Below, piece by piece: positions 7,302-14,922 of a stretch of DNA of 64,000 bases; position 1 is the first letter of the stretch, and the number at the start of each line of letters is the position of its first letter. The DNA comes from Burkholderia lata (lineage in GTDB: Bacteria; Pseudomonadota; Gammaproteobacteria; Burkholderiales; Burkholderiaceae), in the NCBI RefSeq assembly GCF_000012945.1, contig NC_007510.1, forward strand, positions 2,728,001 through 2,792,000, given 5' to 3'. The position numbers and the translations under genes were made by a program. The notes beneath the pieces were generated by a model. That model was not told where the DNA came from, did no database searches, and was given only the letters and a program-made list of their open reading frames with translations.

Positions 7302-7357
7302 GTCCTTCCCCAAAGTGGTCACGCTGCCAGCATCCCATCGACGCCGCGCAGAATCGT

Positions 7358-7377
7358 GCGTTTATGGCCATAAACGC
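7358..7377. promoter_or_regulatory. 20-bp perfect palindrome GCGTTTATGGCCATAAACGC, candidate operator
   Basis: Every base is symmetric. It lies 57 bp upstream of the RHH-like gene's start. A single half-site (CGTTTATGGC) recurs at 10969-10978 directly upstream of the alpA-like gene, and a partial half (ATGGCCATAAC) follows at 7379-7389. Shared sites suggest one element-encoded regulator acts at both operons. Confidence 0.5.
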
Positions 7378-7397
7378 ATGGCCATAACAAGGAAGTG

Positions 7398-7416
7398 GGT
7401 AGCTCAACGGGTAGCT
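7398..7416. promoter_or_regulatory. Paired GGTAGCT boxes, 12-bp period
   Basis: GGTAGCT occurs at 7398-7404 and 7410-7416. The reverse complement occurs with the identical 12-bp period upstream of the integrase gene (12287-12305), and one further copy lies at 7845-7851. Candidate binding sites for an element protein (integrase arm sites or regulator). Confidence 0.4.
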
Positions 7417-7677
7417 ACGCGCCGTGTTCGTATACTGCTCGGCGCGCAACGCCCGCCAGATAAGGCGTTATGCCTCCAATTGAAATCGCCGATTGGGATA
7501 TCAACCGGCCGATGACGCTCCGTTGAGCGTTTTGCGGCTCGGCGGAGCCCAGTGAATGGCACGCGCTATGTGTAAGGCACACCCTATCGGGCCTCTCGTG
7601 GGTGTCTGTATTTTTCACCACTCTGCTGCCCGTACACGCTGCGTCGCGGCGGGGGACCGCTCGGCTTCGTCAGGGGC

Positions 7678-7844
7678 GTATCCACCTGTATCCACCGTAT
7701 CCCCTGTTTCCTATAAATCCCTGTATCCCCCTTATTTATCGCGCACACGTAAATAGAAAAAGGTGGATACGGTGGATACGGTGGATACAAGCGTTACTGC
7801 ATAAGGCTTCGCACGTATCCACCTGCCCCGCATCAGATGGATAC
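7678..7844. repeat. Iteron cluster (GGTGGATAC), probable replication origin of the element
   Basis: Three abutting GGTGGATAC copies on the plus strand (7762-7788), perfect inverted copies at 7678-7686, 7688-7696 and 7815-7823, and degenerate copies at 7697-7705, 7723-7731 and 7836-7844. The stretch between the two blocks (about 7705-7760) is clearly AT-richer than its surroundings. The cluster lies immediately after the primase/helicase gene, the arrangement seen for phage and satellite origins recognised by their own initiator. Confidence 0.6.
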
Positions 7845-7849
7845 GGTAG

Positions 7850-10099
7850 CTACGCTGGCTTCACCCAAACCTTGACCGGGCGCCCCCCGACGCGCTTTTG
7901 CTGTCTCGAATACCCCATTTCTCGCAAAATTTTCCCGATTCGCATTTCGTCGCTGCGTGTCAGGCGACCGTGGGCCATTCCAAGGGGGCCGCTTGCGATC
8001 TCATGAACCTGCAAAAAATCGCGCGTACATGGTGGCTCACCGAGATCGCACGCATAGTCGCCTCGCCCCATGAGCCAGTCGTAAACGATCGGTGACCAGG
8101 GGTCGGATAGCTTGTGCTGCGCGTGCACGTCGCGTGCCAGCGTCTCGGCCTCTCGCCAGTCGACATTCCCGGCGCGCTCGTAGGCCGCGCGGGCCTCGGC
8201 CCACAACTGCAGGCAGTCGGCCGCGATTCGGTCGACGTCGCACCGACCGACGCGTACGGGCAGCCACCGGCGCTCCCCCGTTTCGTCGGCGAGAAACTCG
8301 TCCTGGTTGGTCGTGCCGACGAACAGGAACCGGCGCGCGAACGTCACGCTGAACTCCTTGTACTTCGGCACGAAGTTCTCGTGCGTGCGGCTGATGAACG
8401 CTTTGATCGACTCGGCGTCGCGCGTGTGCAGGCCGCGGAGTTCACCGAGCTCGACCACCAGGCGGCCGCGCATCATGCGGGACGCGTTGTCGTCGCGCTC
8501 GTCGAGCTTCAGCTCGCAGTAGAACTCCTGCGCCGGCACGAGCGCCTTTACCGCCCGCGTCTTGCCGGCGCCCTGCTCGCCGATCAGCACCGGCACCATC
8601 GGTGCTTCGCACCCTGGCGACAGCACACGGCCGGCCAGCGCCGTCCAGAGATACCGCGACACCGCGCGCGCGTACGGCGTGTCCTCGACGGCCATGTAGT
8701 CGCGCAGGAACGTTTCGATGCGCGGCACGCCGTCGTGCTGCAGCCCGGCCAACCACTCGACGGCCGAATCGATACGGTTGTCGTCGGCCACGAGGCCCAC
8801 ACCGTCGCGCAGCGCTTCCTTGCTGAGCTTGAGGAAACCCCGGCGCTCGAGCTGGATCTGCAGGCGCGTGTAGTCCGGATCGGTGAACGCGCGCAGGCCG
8901 CGCGGGTCTGCCACGTCGGCGAGCATGACCTCGGCGCGGAAGTCGTCATATCGGATGTGCCACCCACACTCATGCGGTGCGCGTACCGCCGTCACGATGT
9001 TCTCGGCGAGCGCGAGAATCTCGCCCTTCCCGTTGCGGCGATAGCCCGGACGCGGCGGTTCCTGTTCATCGACCGGCACCACGTCGAAGTCGTCCTCGCT
9101 CGGCTCGCGCGCCGGATCCTGCCAGCCGTGGGCCGCGGCCATCGCCTTGATCGTGCCGATCGTGATCGGCGTGCCCTGATTCTTGCCGGCGTAGCCCCAA
9201 TCGCGCTCCGTCTTCGCCGGATCGTACTTGCTCGATCGCGCCGAGAACTCGTGCACGAGCGCCAGCCCCTCGTCCGAACCCTGCGATGCGTGATGAACGC
9301 CGAACAGCACGTTGCGCCAGCTGTCGTAATCGAGCTCGTTCTCGCCGCCGTTCGGGATTGCATCGAGCGCAGACTTCAGCGCACCGAACTCGGCAGGCGC
9401 GACGACCGCCGGCGGCGGCACGACAATCTCACGCTCGGCGCGCGGCACCGGTGCGCTCGACGGCCAATCCATTTCGGTGACGTACGCTTTCGGCATGTCG
9501 TCGAGCTCGAACGAATCGAGCGGCACCGACTTGCCGGCCAGCGGCAGCAGGAACATGTTGCCGTACCCGTTGTGCGAAACGCTATCCTGCTTAGGGAAAA
9601 TTTCTACCTGCCCGGCGGCGACACCCTTCGTCCCATCGTGCAGATCGACAGCCGCGAGGATGCTCCGCAGCGCCTGGCGGGCGCTGTACGCGTCCTGCGG
9701 CTCATCCCACAGGAAATAGATGTGGATGCCCGCCCCGCCCGATGAGCGGAAAGGGATGCCGTTGAGCCCGGCCGCTGACGCCACGGTGACGATGCGCACC
9801 GCGGTGTCCTGCATTTCGTGCCACGGAGTCTCGCCCTTGTGCGAGTCGAGATCGAGCAGCGCGATCAACGTCACGTCGCTGCCCGGTTGCATCGGGTACA
9901 CGCCGTAGGCCGGCCCACCGTTCACGTGATGCGCGAGCCGCTCGTTCGTCAGCGGCCGATTGATGTTCGACGTCGCACCGTCACGCTTGATGCAGCACGT
10001 CGACGTGCGCACGCGCGAAACGATCGGCGCGAGCGCCGCGACGAGATCCGAATGTGTACAGCTTGGCTTGACAGTATCTTCTGTAGGTGTACTATTCAT
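7850..10099 (-). CDS. Primase-helicase: AEP-type primase, PriCT-2 and VirE-type P-loop ATPase
   Basis: 749 residues. The ATG at 10099 was preferred over an in-frame start at 10135 that touches the upstream stop. The N-terminal third has archaeo-eukaryotic primase signatures: LLDLDSHKG (metal-binding acidic motif) and SSGGAGIHIYF. A PriCT-2-like segment follows (LDYDSWRNVLFGVHHASQG). The C-terminal half is a virulence-associated-E type helicase/ATPase with Walker A GEQGAGKT and Walker B-like GRLVVELGEL. It should start and unwind autonomous replication of the excised element, probably at the adjacent iterons. This differs from the DnaG/toprim-type primase of P4 alpha. Confidence 0.85.
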   Translation of the reverse strand: MNSTPTEDTVKPSCTHSDLVAALAPIVSRVRTSTCCIKRDGATSNINRPLTNERLAHHVNGGPAYGVYPMQPGSDVTLIALLDLDSHKGETPWHEMQDTAVRIVTVASAAGLNGIPFRSSGGAGIHIYFLWDEPQDAYSARQALRSILAAVDLHDGTKGVAAGQVEIFPKQDSVSHNGYGNMFLLPLAGKSVPLDSFELDDMPKAYVTEMDWPSSAPVPRAEREIVVPPPAVVAPAEFGALKSALDAIPNGGENELDYDSWRNVLFGVHHASQGSDEGLALVHEFSARSSKYDPAKTERDWGYAGKNQGTPITIGTIKAMAAAHGWQDPAREPSEDDFDVVPVDEQEPPRPGYRRNGKGEILALAENIVTAVRAPHECGWHIRYDDFRAEVMLADVADPRGLRAFTDPDYTRLQIQLERRGFLKLSKEALRDGVGLVADDNRIDSAVEWLAGLQHDGVPRIETFLRDYMAVEDTPYARAVSRYLWTALAGRVLSPGCEAPMVPVLIGEQGAGKTRAVKALVPAQEFYCELKLDERDDNASRMMRGRLVVELGELRGLHTRDAESIKAFISRTHENFVPKYKEFSVTFARRFLFVGTTNQDEFLADETGERRWLPVRVGRCDVDRIAADCLQLWAEARAAYERAGNVDWREAETLARDVHAQHKLSDPWSPIVYDWLMGRGDYACDLGEPPCTRDFLQVHEIASGPLGMAHGRLTRSDEMRIGKILREMGYSRQQKRVGGRPVKVWVKPA

Positions 10100-10127
10100 T
10101 GTGTTTACCGAGCTTTGAAATTTTTGG

Positions 10128-10156
10128 GCCCGCATTTACTGCGGGCTTTTTCTTTT
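10128..10156 (+). terminator. Strong hairpin with T-run at the peptidase/primase junction
   Basis: GCCCGCA-TTTAC-TGCGGGC followed by TTTTTCTTTT on the plus strand. Genes on both sides read leftward, so on the plus strand it would stop antisense transcription. On the minus strand the same stem (followed by CCAAAAATTT) could act as an RNA end or processing point between the two genes. Confidence 0.5.
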
Positions 10157-10747
10157 CACGAACTGCATGTCGGCGAGCCGCGGCGCTACGTTCTTCAGCA
10201 TCCGCCGCCCTTCGGCCGGCGTCAGTCGCTTCGATCGTCGGAAGTGCGCGCGCAGGACTTCGAACGTCGCGGCATTGGCCTGGATCTCCGAGGTCGCGAG
10301 GGCAAGCGCTCGGGCGAAATGACTCATCGGTGCATCACCCGTGAACACGTCGAGTGCGCTGCATCGGGCCGCTGCGTTTTTGACTTCGAAGAAGCTCGAC
10401 AAAGGATGGGAGTGACCGGCTACGCGTTCGCCTACAAGACCCGCGAGATCCATAACCGCTTCCGCAAAGAAGATGTCCGCCGTGTTGTTGAGATCGTGCG
10501 GCCGGCCGGTCAGAGAGTGCGCGCAGATCGTTGAGCCGATCCACGCTGAATCCTGCGGTCGAATGTGGGCACCCAGAAACTTCCACCCGAACGCCATTGC
10601 GATGATCGTATGCCCGGCTTCGTGCGCGGCCGTCTGTTCGCGCGTACACGGGTCGTCACCATGAACCGCGCGGAGCCTGAGCAGGTACTCGGCGGCGGCC
10701 TGCTTCGCGGCGGGGCTGAGGTAGCGAGCGTTGTCGATGGAATTCAT
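10136..10747 (-). CDS. Orphan FtsH-like (M41-type) zinc metallopeptidase domain protein
   Basis: 203 residues, no AAA domain and no transmembrane segment. AAHEAGHTIIAMAF at residues 41-54 is the HEXXH zinc motif in the M41/FtsH context, and the following DLAGLVGERVAG resembles the conserved FtsH segment after the active site. The C-terminal helices also match the small stand-alone M41-like family. It overlaps the AlpA-like gene by 4 bases (ATGA), so the two are co-translated. It may cleave a repressor or host protein; that role is inference. Confidence 0.7.
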   Translation of the reverse strand: MNSIDNARYLSPAAKQAAAEYLLRLRAVHGDDPCTREQTAAHEAGHTIIAMAFGWKFLGAHIRPQDSAWIGSTICAHSLTGRPHDLNNTADIFFAEAVMDLAGLVGERVAGHSHPLSSFFEVKNAAARCSALDVFTGDAPMSHFARALALATSEIQANAATFEVLRAHFRRSKRLTPAEGRRMLKNVAPRLADMQFVKRKSPQ

Positions 10748-10956
10748 GCCTCCACCGCCCGTTGTTTATCGGCCTGGTTGTTGAGCCAAGTGCGCAGCTC
10801 ATCCTCGAAGAAGACGGTCACATTCCGGGCAAGAGGAACGCCCTTTGGAAAGTCCTCCCGAGTCTTCGTATAGCGCCAGAAGGTCGATAGTCCAACGCCG
10901 ATAAATTCGGCGGCTTTCCGCGGACGCAATCCGCACCGGCTAGCTGCAGTCACCAT
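10744..10956 (-). CDS. AlpA-family phage transcriptional activator
   Basis: 70 residues from the ATG at 10956 preceded by GGGAG; an upstream ATG at 10968 is in frame but lacks a good RBS. The segment GLRPRKAAEFIGVGLSTFWR with the following YTKTREDFPKG is the typical AlpA/Vis winged-HTH. AlpA proteins in P4-like elements control integrase/excision and early genes. Its own upstream region carries CGTTTATGGC (10969-10978), half of the palindrome at 7358-7377. Confidence 0.85.
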   Translation of the reverse strand: MVTAASRCGLRPRKAAEFIGVGLSTFWRYTKTREDFPKGVPLARNVTVFFEDELRTWLNNQADKQRAVEA

Positions 10957-10968
10957 GATCACTCCCAT

Positions 10969-10978
10969 CGTTTATGGC
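10969..10978. promoter_or_regulatory. Half-site of the 7358-7377 palindrome upstream of alpA-like gene
   Basis: CGTTTATGGC, identical to half of the 20-bp palindrome. It is located immediately in front of the AlpA-like gene, consistent with autoregulation or shared control. Confidence 0.35.
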
Positions 10979-11064
10979 GTCTCGGCGAATCTCGCCGCGC
11001 CTCAATAATCGAGGGGAGCCCGCGCAGGATTGTGCGTATCTTCCGAGCGATCGAACCCTATTAA

Positions 11065-12276
11065 TTAAACATCCGGGCAGCCGCGAGCGCATCGCTCAAG
11101 ATGTGCCGCCCAAGTGCCGAGCGCGTGACGGCGTTCGTCCCAATACGTGTACTGATCGTAGATCCCTTCCACGCCCGGAATTTTGTGGTTCAAGCACATT
11201 TCCGAAATGTCGCGCGGCACCTTCAGCCGCCGCATATGACTCTTCATCGTGCTTCGAAGATCGTGCGGCGTGAAGCGGCGAATCGCAGGTTCGTGGTGCT
11301 CGATCCAGTAGTCGATCGCTTCCCGAATCGCATCCTTCGATACGTGCGTGTCCCCGTGGTGACGATCCAGGCGATTGCTCAGGCGGGCCGGCAGGACGTA
11401 TTCGGACGTCCCGGCCAGCGCGAGCAACCGCTCGAACCACTCAATTACAATCGGCACAAGCGGAATATCCATTTCCGGCCCCGTCTTGCTTTTCGGGACA
11501 TGCCAACGACCTTCACTAAGGTGAAGATCACGACGAAGTGCGGTGTACAGCTCGGAAATTCGAACACCAGTCGCAAGCGCGATACGGACAGCGTAGAGAT
11601 TCACGTCGCGCATTTTTGCGTTCAGCAGGACGTAGAGCTCGTCGTCGGTCAGCATTAATCGGGGTTTCACCGGCGGGCGCTTCCCGATGATCGCGTCGAG
11701 CTGGATTCCGGCGCAGGGATTGGCGACGATGATCTTCTTGCCGGCCGCATGCTTGAACAGGCCGCGTAGTACACACCAGAGCGTGAAGATTTCGACCCAT
11801 CCCAGGTCGTGACGCTCGATCTCGGCCACAATGTCTGCGGGCCCTACAGACTGCACCGACATCGCACCCATGCCGTTCTCGACGCGCTTCAAATTTCGGC
11901 CGTAGCTGCGTTGCGTGCTGGTCGCGAGCGTGCTTAGAACCTTTACGCGGTAATCGGCTATCAGCTCGCGCATCGACCAGTCGCGCCGGCTCCTCAATTT
12001 TCGCTGCTCTTCCGCCGGGTTGATTCCATCGGCCAGCTGAGCCCGCTTCCGTGCCGCCATTGCCCGCGCCGCGGACAACGTGATATCAGGATATCGACCG
12101 AGCGTCAGCTCTTGCCGTCGACCGCGATGGTAGAACCGCAGAATCCACGAGGCCGTTCCGGTTGCAGACAACGTGAAGGTAAGTCCGTTCCCGTCAGCCT
12201 TCGCTGCCGGCACACCAGCGCGCACAAGCTGCCGCAGCTGGATATCGTTCAACACGTTCGTTAGCCGCTTCCCCAC
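11065..12276 (-). CDS. P4-type tyrosine integrase
   Basis: 403 residues, usual length for the family. The N-terminus has the DUF4102-like arm-binding domain (KADGNGLTFTLSATGTASW, LGRYPDITLSAARAMA). The catalytic domain shows Arg in ATGVRISEL, Lys in VPKSKTG, HDLR near residue 340, a variant LNHK box in place of the usual LGH, and the nucleophile Tyr in YDQYTY. Its 5' end faces the chromosomal boundary, as in P4 where attP lies beside the int promoter. It integrates and excises the element together with the AlpA-like protein. Confidence 0.93.
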   Translation of the reverse strand: MGKRLTNVLNDIQLRQLVRAGVPAAKADGNGLTFTLSATGTASWILRFYHRGRRQELTLGRYPDITLSAARAMAARKRAQLADGINPAEEQRKLRSRRDWSMRELIADYRVKVLSTLATSTQRSYGRNLKRVENGMGAMSVQSVGPADIVAEIERHDLGWVEIFTLWCVLRGLFKHAAGKKIIVANPCAGIQLDAIIGKRPPVKPRLMLTDDELYVLLNAKMRDVNLYAVRIALATGVRISELYTALRRDLHLSEGRWHVPKSKTGPEMDIPLVPIVIEWFERLLALAGTSEYVLPARLSNRLDRHHGDTHVSKDAIREAIDYWIEHHEPAIRRFTPHDLRSTMKSHMRRLKVPRDISEMCLNHKIPGVEGIYDQYTYWDERRHALGTWAAHLERCARGCPDV

Positions 12277-12578
12277 TTTTCGCTCCAGCTACCTTTACAG
12301 CTACCTATTTTAATCTGGATTCGTCGAGACGCGTCGATACACGTTGAGGCGATTTTGCCTTGAAATGAAGGGGGAAATTGGATTCAGCGAGATTCAATGA
12401 GATGCGGTAAGATCAAGTCCGGGACAGTACGATATCGTGCTGATGTAACGTTCCGTCCATCCGCCGCCGGCATCGCCCGCCACGCGGCACTTCGATGCGG
12501 CACCCGGGCCGCCCGCGCATGTCGCGCCGGCACCCGCCGCCGCCCTTTCACCCTACCTTTTTCGCTTCACCACACACC
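12277..12578. other. Integrase upstream region and element/chromosome junction
   Basis: 302 bp without a gene. It starts with paired AGCTACC boxes (12287-12305), followed by AT-rich DNA and then GC-rich chromosomal sequence towards yggL. The right attachment site should lie here. No tRNA gene is recognisable, and the core duplication cannot be identified because the left end is outside the window. Confidence 0.5.
12287..12305. promoter_or_regulatory. Paired AGCTACC boxes upstream of integrase
   Basis: AGCTACC at 12287-12293 and 12299-12305, a 12-bp period identical to the inverted pair at 7398-7416. They lie 11-29 bp upstream of the integrase start, compatible with arm-type integrase sites or an operator. 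Confidence 0.4.
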
Positions 12579-12914
12579 ATGAGCCAAGGCCACAACCGCC
12601 GCCAGCGCAAGAAACTCCACATCGGCGAATTCCAGGAACTCGCGTTCAACGCCACCGCGCATTACCGCAACGAAATGACCGACCTCGAGCGCGGCGAACT
12701 GATCGATGCGTTCATCGACTTCGTCGAAGCGAACGGGCTGCTGACGGTCGCGTCGGCGGACGAAGGGATCGGCGCTTACGTGATTTCCGGTGCACCGCGC
12801 GGCACGACGACCGACGCCGACCGCGAACTCGTGCGCGGCTGGCTGGCCGCACGGCCGGAACTGACCGACGTCAAGGTCAGCGAATTCACCGACGCGTGGT
12901 ATCCGGAAGCCTGA
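12579..12914 (+). CDS. yggL: YggL-family (DUF469) protein
   Basis: 111 residues from the ATG at 12579. It matches the small DUF469/YggL family: NRRQRKKLHIGEFQELAF at the N-terminus, an acidic middle, and VRGWLAARPELTDVKVSEFTD near the end. E. coli YggL has almost the same length and has been associated with the 50S ribosomal subunit. It is the first clear chromosomal gene after the mobile element. Confidence 0.88.
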   Translation: MSQGHNRRQRKKLHIGEFQELAFNATAHYRNEMTDLERGELIDAFIDFVEANGLLTVASADEGIGAYVISGAPRGTTTDADRELVRGWLAARPELTDVKVSEFTDAWYPEA

Positions 12915-13398
12915 GTTTCCGGTTTCACTTCCCTCGCGCAGCGCCCGCGCCTGCCCGCCGCCACGGCGGGTGAGGCCGGCGCCGCCCCGCTCCCTCCGCA
13001 CCGCCTCCGTCTCCCCTTCCGCCGTCGCGCGACACCCGCGCCACCGGCACCAACTCACACGATTCGCGCCGCGTCGACGGTGATTACCCCGATTTCGGCA
13101 GTGAATCGGATGCTTACTTCAATTTAACGTTGATTAAAAGACGTCTCACGCCCGCGGACCTACTCTGATCGCCAGGAATCCGGTGTTTTCCGGCGCGATC
13201 GGCAAGCAAGACGAAAGAATGCAAACCGCTCGCCCGACAGGTGTCCCGGATTCCGGTACGGGCGAAAACGCGACACGGCGACAGGTCAATCAGGGAGACA
13301 ACCAACGATGCGCCAGCCGCTTCCTCATCGCAGCGACACATTGACGCACGCGAAGGCCGCCTGACCCCACTCTTCAATGCAATGAATACGAGGACGAC
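12915..13398. other. Intergenic region, no gene seen
   Basis: 484 bp between yggL and the repetitive lipoprotein gene. GC-rich first half; an AT-richer patch (about 13115-13145) lies roughly 260 bp upstream of the lipoprotein gene and may be its control region. I see no conserved gene or RNA. Confidence 0.5.
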
Positions 13399-14625
13399 AT
13401 GGATACGCCGACCACTCATCAGGCAGGACTCCGAATGATCATGATCGCGGCTGGCGTCGCAGCGCTGGTGTCGCTGTCCGCGTGCGGCGGCTCCGGCTCG
13501 CTGAGCCAGGGCACCGGCGGCACCGGATCGGGTTCGGGCGACACGACGGCTACCACCGGCGGCACCGGTAACGGCACTGGCAGTGGCGGCGGGTCGGGGA
13601 GCGGATCGACCGTCGGCGGCACCGGGAGCGGCGCCGGCGGTGCCTCGAGCGCCGGCACGTCGGCCAATGCACTCGGCCAAACGATCGATTCGTCGAGCAA
13701 CGTCGTGACGGCCGCGGGCGGCACCGTATCGGGCGCCGGCGCGACGATCGCCAGCCAGTCGCTGCCCGGCACGAACGCCGCGACCACGCAGGGGCTCGGC
13801 ACCGTCGTGCAGGACGCCGGCGCCGCCGTCACGACACTCGGTACCGGGCTCGGATCGGGGCTCGGCCAGCTCGGCGCATCGTCGAACCCGGTCGGCACGA
13901 CGGTCGCGAGCACCGGCGGCGTGGTCACGAATCTCGGCGACGCGGTCGCGGCAACCGGCGGCGTCGTGTCGAGCCTCGGTGGCAGCGGTTCGGCGCTGGC
14001 GCCGCTCGCGCCCGTCACATCGCCCGTCGGCGGTGCGATCACGACGCTCGGCAATACGATCGCGGGCGGCGGCGCGACGCTCGGCACGCAGTTGTCGACC
14101 GGCCCGGTCGCGCAGGTCACGGGCGCCGCCAGTTCGGCGATCACGCCGATCACGACGCAGGTCGGGTCGGTCACGCAGACCGTCGCGTCGAGCACGCCGC
14201 TCGGCGCACCGCTGACGAACCTCGTGACGACGGTCGGCAACGGCGTCGCGAACGCCGGCACGACGATCTCGAAAACCGGCGGGAATCCGGTGACGACCGG
14301 CATCGGCAACGTCGTGACCGCGACCGGCAACACGGTGGCCACCGCCGGCACGACGCTGCTGGGCGGTGGTGGCGCCGCGACGAGCCCGCTCGCGCCGGTC
14401 ACGGGGCTCTTGTCGACGGGCGCACTCGGCGGCGCGACGGGCGGCAGCAATCCGGCAGGTGCGCTCACGTCGGCGGTCGGCACTGTGACGGGAGCCGTGT
14501 CGGGCGCGGCCGGCGGCTCGCCCGTCGCGGGGCTGACGGGTGGCAGCGGCACCGGCGCGCTCTCGAAGACGGGCGGTGGCGTGCTCGCCCCCGTGACGAC
14601 GACGCTCGGCGCGCTGGTCAAGTAA
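13399..14625 (+). CDS. Gly/Thr/Ala-rich repetitive lipoprotein (collagen-like-repeat type)
   Basis: 408 residues; GAGGACGAC precedes the ATG. The signal peptide ends in lipobox LSAC (Cys29). The mature protein is almost entirely Gly, Thr, Ala, Ser and Val: first a G-S-T low-complexity stretch (residues 30-85), then about 300 residues of degenerate repeats around TLG, TAGGTV, GNVV and APVT. No catalytic motif. Similar Burkholderia proteins are usually annotated as collagen-like or hypothetical lipoproteins. A surface or periplasmic structural role is plausible. Confidence 0.75.
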   Translation: MDTPTTHQAGLRMIMIAAGVAALVSLSACGGSGSLSQGTGGTGSGSGDTTATTGGTGNGTGSGGGSGSGSTVGGTGSGAGGASSAGTSANALGQTIDSSSNVVTAAGGTVSGAGATIASQSLPGTNAATTQGLGTVVQDAGAAVTTLGTGLGSGLGQLGASSNPVGTTVASTGGVVTNLGDAVAATGGVVSSLGGSGSALAPLAPVTSPVGGAITTLGNTIAGGGATLGTQLSTGPVAQVTGAASSAITPITTQVGSVTQTVASSTPLGAPLTNLVTTVGNGVANAGTTISKTGGNPVTTGIGNVVTATGNTVATAGTTLLGGGGAATSPLAPVTGLLSTGALGGATGGSNPAGALTSAVGTVTGAVSGAAGGSPVAGLTGGSGTGALSKTGGGVLAPVTTTLGALVK

Positions 14626-14640
14626 GCGGCAGGCCGGCAC

Positions 14641-14675
14641 GGCGCCCGCATCGTCGCAGACGATCAGGCGCCTTG
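14641..14675 (+). terminator. Hairpin downstream of the repetitive lipoprotein gene
   Basis: Nested stems GGCGC/GCGCC and ATCGTC-GCA-GACGAT form a compact hairpin 16 bp after the stop codon. There is no T-run, so termination efficiency is uncertain. Confidence 0.35.
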
Positions 14676-14711
14676 GCCTTGGCCTTGGCCTTGGCCTTGG
14701 CCTTAACCTTA
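14671..14711. repeat. CCTTGG hexamer tandem repeat
   Basis: Five perfect CCTTGG units (14671-14700) followed by degenerate CCTTAA and CCTTA. It lies in the intergenic space between two lipoprotein genes; a short VNTR likely to vary in copy number. Confidence 0.8.
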
Positions 14712-14922
14712 GCCTCAACTGAAGCCGAAGCCGGCATCCAGCCGCTTCCCCCACCCCGCGATCCCTTCCTTTTCCCGACAGTCCGCCTCCAGCAAGCCAT
14801 CGAAATCGGACCTGAAAGCAAGACACGTTAAAATCTCACCTCGCGTGGTGCGCCGCCCGCACCCGCCATCCATCGCCAGCCGCGTGCCCTCGGGCCGCCC
14901 CCGACCCATGGAGTGAGTGTCA

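Larger units (their letters stand above)
7302..7849. other. Intergenic control and replication region without protein genes
   Basis: 548 bp separating the primase 3' end from the spike operon. It contains a 20-bp palindrome (7358-7377), a pair of AGCTACC boxes 12 bp apart (7398-7416), and the iteron cluster (7678-7844). The middle part (7420-7670) shows no gene I can support. Confidence 0.7.

Noticed and set aside
7391..7420. Fragment of a tRNA gene (GGGTAGCTCAACGGGTAGC looks tRNA-like)
   Set aside because: No acceptor or anticodon stem can be folded around it; the resemblance comes from a repeated GGTAGCT box.
13114..14826. Leftward 570-codon frame opposite the Gly-rich lipoprotein
   Set aside because: Arg-rich mirror of a repetitive gene; the plus-strand frame has a signal peptide, lipobox and RBS.
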